Shown: piece after piece, positions 62,530-64,000 of the stretch
Layout: every line of letters begins with the position of its first letter
Numbering within the stretch: position 1 is the stretch's first letter
Assembly: GCF_020536995.1 (NCBI RefSeq)
Contig: NC_068365.1
Coordinates: 38,133,140 to 38,197,139 of the forward strand
Source: Dreissena polymorpha
Lineage: Eukaryota > Mollusca > Bivalvia > Myida > Dreissenidae
Direction: 5' to 3'
DNA: 64,000 bases
Notes under the pieces: model-generated
Told to the model about the DNA's origin: nothing
Database searches by the model: none
Seen by the model: only the letters and a program-made list of their open reading frames with translations
Program-made: the position numbers and the translations under genes

Positions 62530-63300
62530 AGGTAAACTTGTGGCTGCAAGGCTGGCAACTGATAGTGTGACAATCTGTTTGGGCGGGGTTTTGGGCCAAC
62601 AGTTCAGTTTATAAGTTCACACGACACCCTTTAATATGGCCCGTTTGTTGTTTAATTGCTGATAAACATAATAATTAAAAGTTAATTTCCTTATACTTTA
62701 TAACAGTCTTTACGAACTCAACGTTCTTCTGCTAGGAAGTGCCTTTAATAATTTAATTCAAATATTATTTTTATTAAAGTTTTTGTTTGTTTCTTCTTTT
62801 TAACATTAATCGAGCTCGCTTTGAGACTTTGCATTATTTCATATTATTTTAAGAATACGGTCCTAGTAAAAAGAATCTTTCATATTGAATCAAAATCCTT
62901 TAAACGCGCAATTACGCTCAATTATAACCGGGGTCATGATAAGAGTTTTATTCCATTATTAATCAAAATAATGCATAATGTTGTTGTTGTTTTATTCCGC
63001 CATCTAGGCTGCACACCACACTTTTTAGCCACCAATGCGAATTGGCCCCGGTCAAATTTCTAAATAAAGAGAACATTGCTCAAGTAAGCACCATTTTGAG
63101 TGTCTTAATAATAATGAATGTCAGGTTTGAGTTGTGGTGATTTTTCTTGGATGTTTGTAAGTTACCAAAACAATGGTATTTTAACTATAGCTGCATACAG
63201 GAAGTAGAATTAATGCAATTCGAAAACAGGTGTAATGCTGGCTCCGGTCAGTATTTCTGTTGGAAATTTGAAAGGGCGTACGGACATTGAACTATTACAA
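62530..63300. other. intergenic sequence
   Basis: 62530-62640 may be the body of the element above ('gtgacaatctgtttgggcgg'). The rest is AT-rich and featureless. Confidence 0.3.
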
Positions 63301-63305
63301 AAAAT

Positions 63306-63611
63306 CTAATCCTTTGACCCCCAATTTTCTCCATTGCTGTTTAGTACTTGGTAAGTTACCAATGTAAAAACATGGTTTCCAGGCACCTTGCTTCTGCAGG
63401 AAAGTGGCAGTTTGTTGTTGAAACTGGCTTTAAAAGGCTCGGAAACACACATAATTCTGATGTTTTGATTTGAAATAATCAATACTAAAACATTTTGCCC
63501 CAACTCATTTGATTTGAATGTTACTGATTTTTCAGAAGGCACAGCCTCAAACAATTCTGGCAATGTGCTTGGTTTATTTTCAGATTTGCGAGGTGACCAG
63601 TTTCCAGACAT
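63306..63611 (-). CDS. possible small coding exon, unrecognised
   Basis: A 101-residue frame, MSGNWSPRKSENKPSTLPEL onward, with balanced composition through VPSEKSVTFKSNELGQNVLV, unlike the Leu/Ile/Phe-rich chance frames nearby. No domain is recognised and no convincing donor is seen, so it could be a first exon, a remnant or chance. Listed only as a candidate. Confidence 0.22.
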   Translation of the reverse strand: MSGNWSPRKSENKPSTLPELFEAVPSEKSVTFKSNELGQNVLVLIISNQNIRIMCVSEPFKASFNNKLPLSCRSKVPGNHVFTLVTYQVLNSNGENWGSKD

Positions 63612-64000
63612 TGGTTCGCTCCTGCTTGTGTACGCGATTGGCCGAGACTCAAAAAACTGTAGTGTGCCACCTTAAGGTAAATCGACAAATTTCCAAAATG
63701 ATCAAACACCCATGAAACATGCTTTTGCTTAATTATATATTCCTAAGGTTTTGTTTTTTAACAGAGTGTTTGCCCATAACACTATTGTATGACCAATACT
63801 GTTCGTAAATCAAGGGAGGTAATTCGGTATCATGTTTACTGGTTTCTGCAATTCTCAAACAGTTCTGTATGAAGAATGTGTTCAATTTGTAGCCGGTATG
63901 GACAACTTACTACTCTGTGGTGAAGAAGGGCTTTATATTCATATAATGTCAAAAATTATAGCAAACAATATAAGAATCCAATCAAAACAATGATTCAAAA

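Overview
The window reads as nuclear DNA of an animal, most likely a bivalve mollusc. It is AT-rich, intron-containing and crowded with short interspersed repeats of the kind common in bivalves: blocks with 'tgaccttgacc' motifs, runs of 'cggacggacgg', a terminal hairpin and a '(g)cataaaaa' tail. A dreissenid or other heterodont bivalve is my guess from recall of the repeats, not something shown here.

I can reconstruct one host gene convincingly. It lies on the + strand and runs through most of the left three quarters of the window: six coding exons at 2444-2769, 39156-39762, 40292-40364, 41875-42420, 44475-44608 and 45808-46731. All junctions have GT/AG ends, all phases agree, and the predicted protein is 869 residues. 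It begins with two B-box zinc fingers and a coiled coil, as in molluscan TRIM-like proteins. It continues with a stretch I do not recognise and ends in a domain with the His/Asp/Ser pattern of a chymotrypsin-fold serine protease (H687, D721, S807 in GDSG). TRIM proteins usually end in SPRY, NHL or filamin domains, so a protease at that end is the most interesting thing in the window. The last zinc ligand of the second B-box comes from exon 2, across a 36.4 kb first intron.

That intron is a store of mobile DNA. From left to right it holds degenerate tandem arrays and pearl/Helitron-like elements (3.0-8.1 kb), a large minus-strand Ty3/Gypsy fossil (about 10.8-19.2 kb), a 32-base minisatellite (19.85-20.7 kb), a TTAA-flanked MITE (21.3 kb), a second small LTR-element fossil (24.7-25.5 kb), a 530-base MITE with long inverted repeats (25.8-26.3 kb), a decayed L1/Tx1-like LINE (27.5-34.7 kb), a solo LTR (36.0 kb), another pearl-like element (36.5 kb) and a dead Tc1/mariner transposase (37.4-38.2 kb). 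The Gypsy fossil carries three unusual parts: a helix-hairpin-helix at the Gag N terminus, a PHD finger behind integrase, and a further 3' reading frame with a C2H2 finger and a SUMO-interaction-like motif.

Downstream of the gene (46.7-64 kb) I see no confident complete gene. This part holds dispersed SINE-like repeats, a large imperfect inverted duplication (arms 48.9-49.9 and 54.0-55.0 kb), a TA microsatellite, two pearl-like elements, tRNA-derived SINE copies, a decayed OTU-protease-like fragment at 61.2-61.5 kb and a cluster of three CRE-type sites at 60.76-60.83 kb. A possible small coding exon lies on the minus strand at 63.3-63.6 kb. All similarity statements were made by eye; no database search or alignment program was run.
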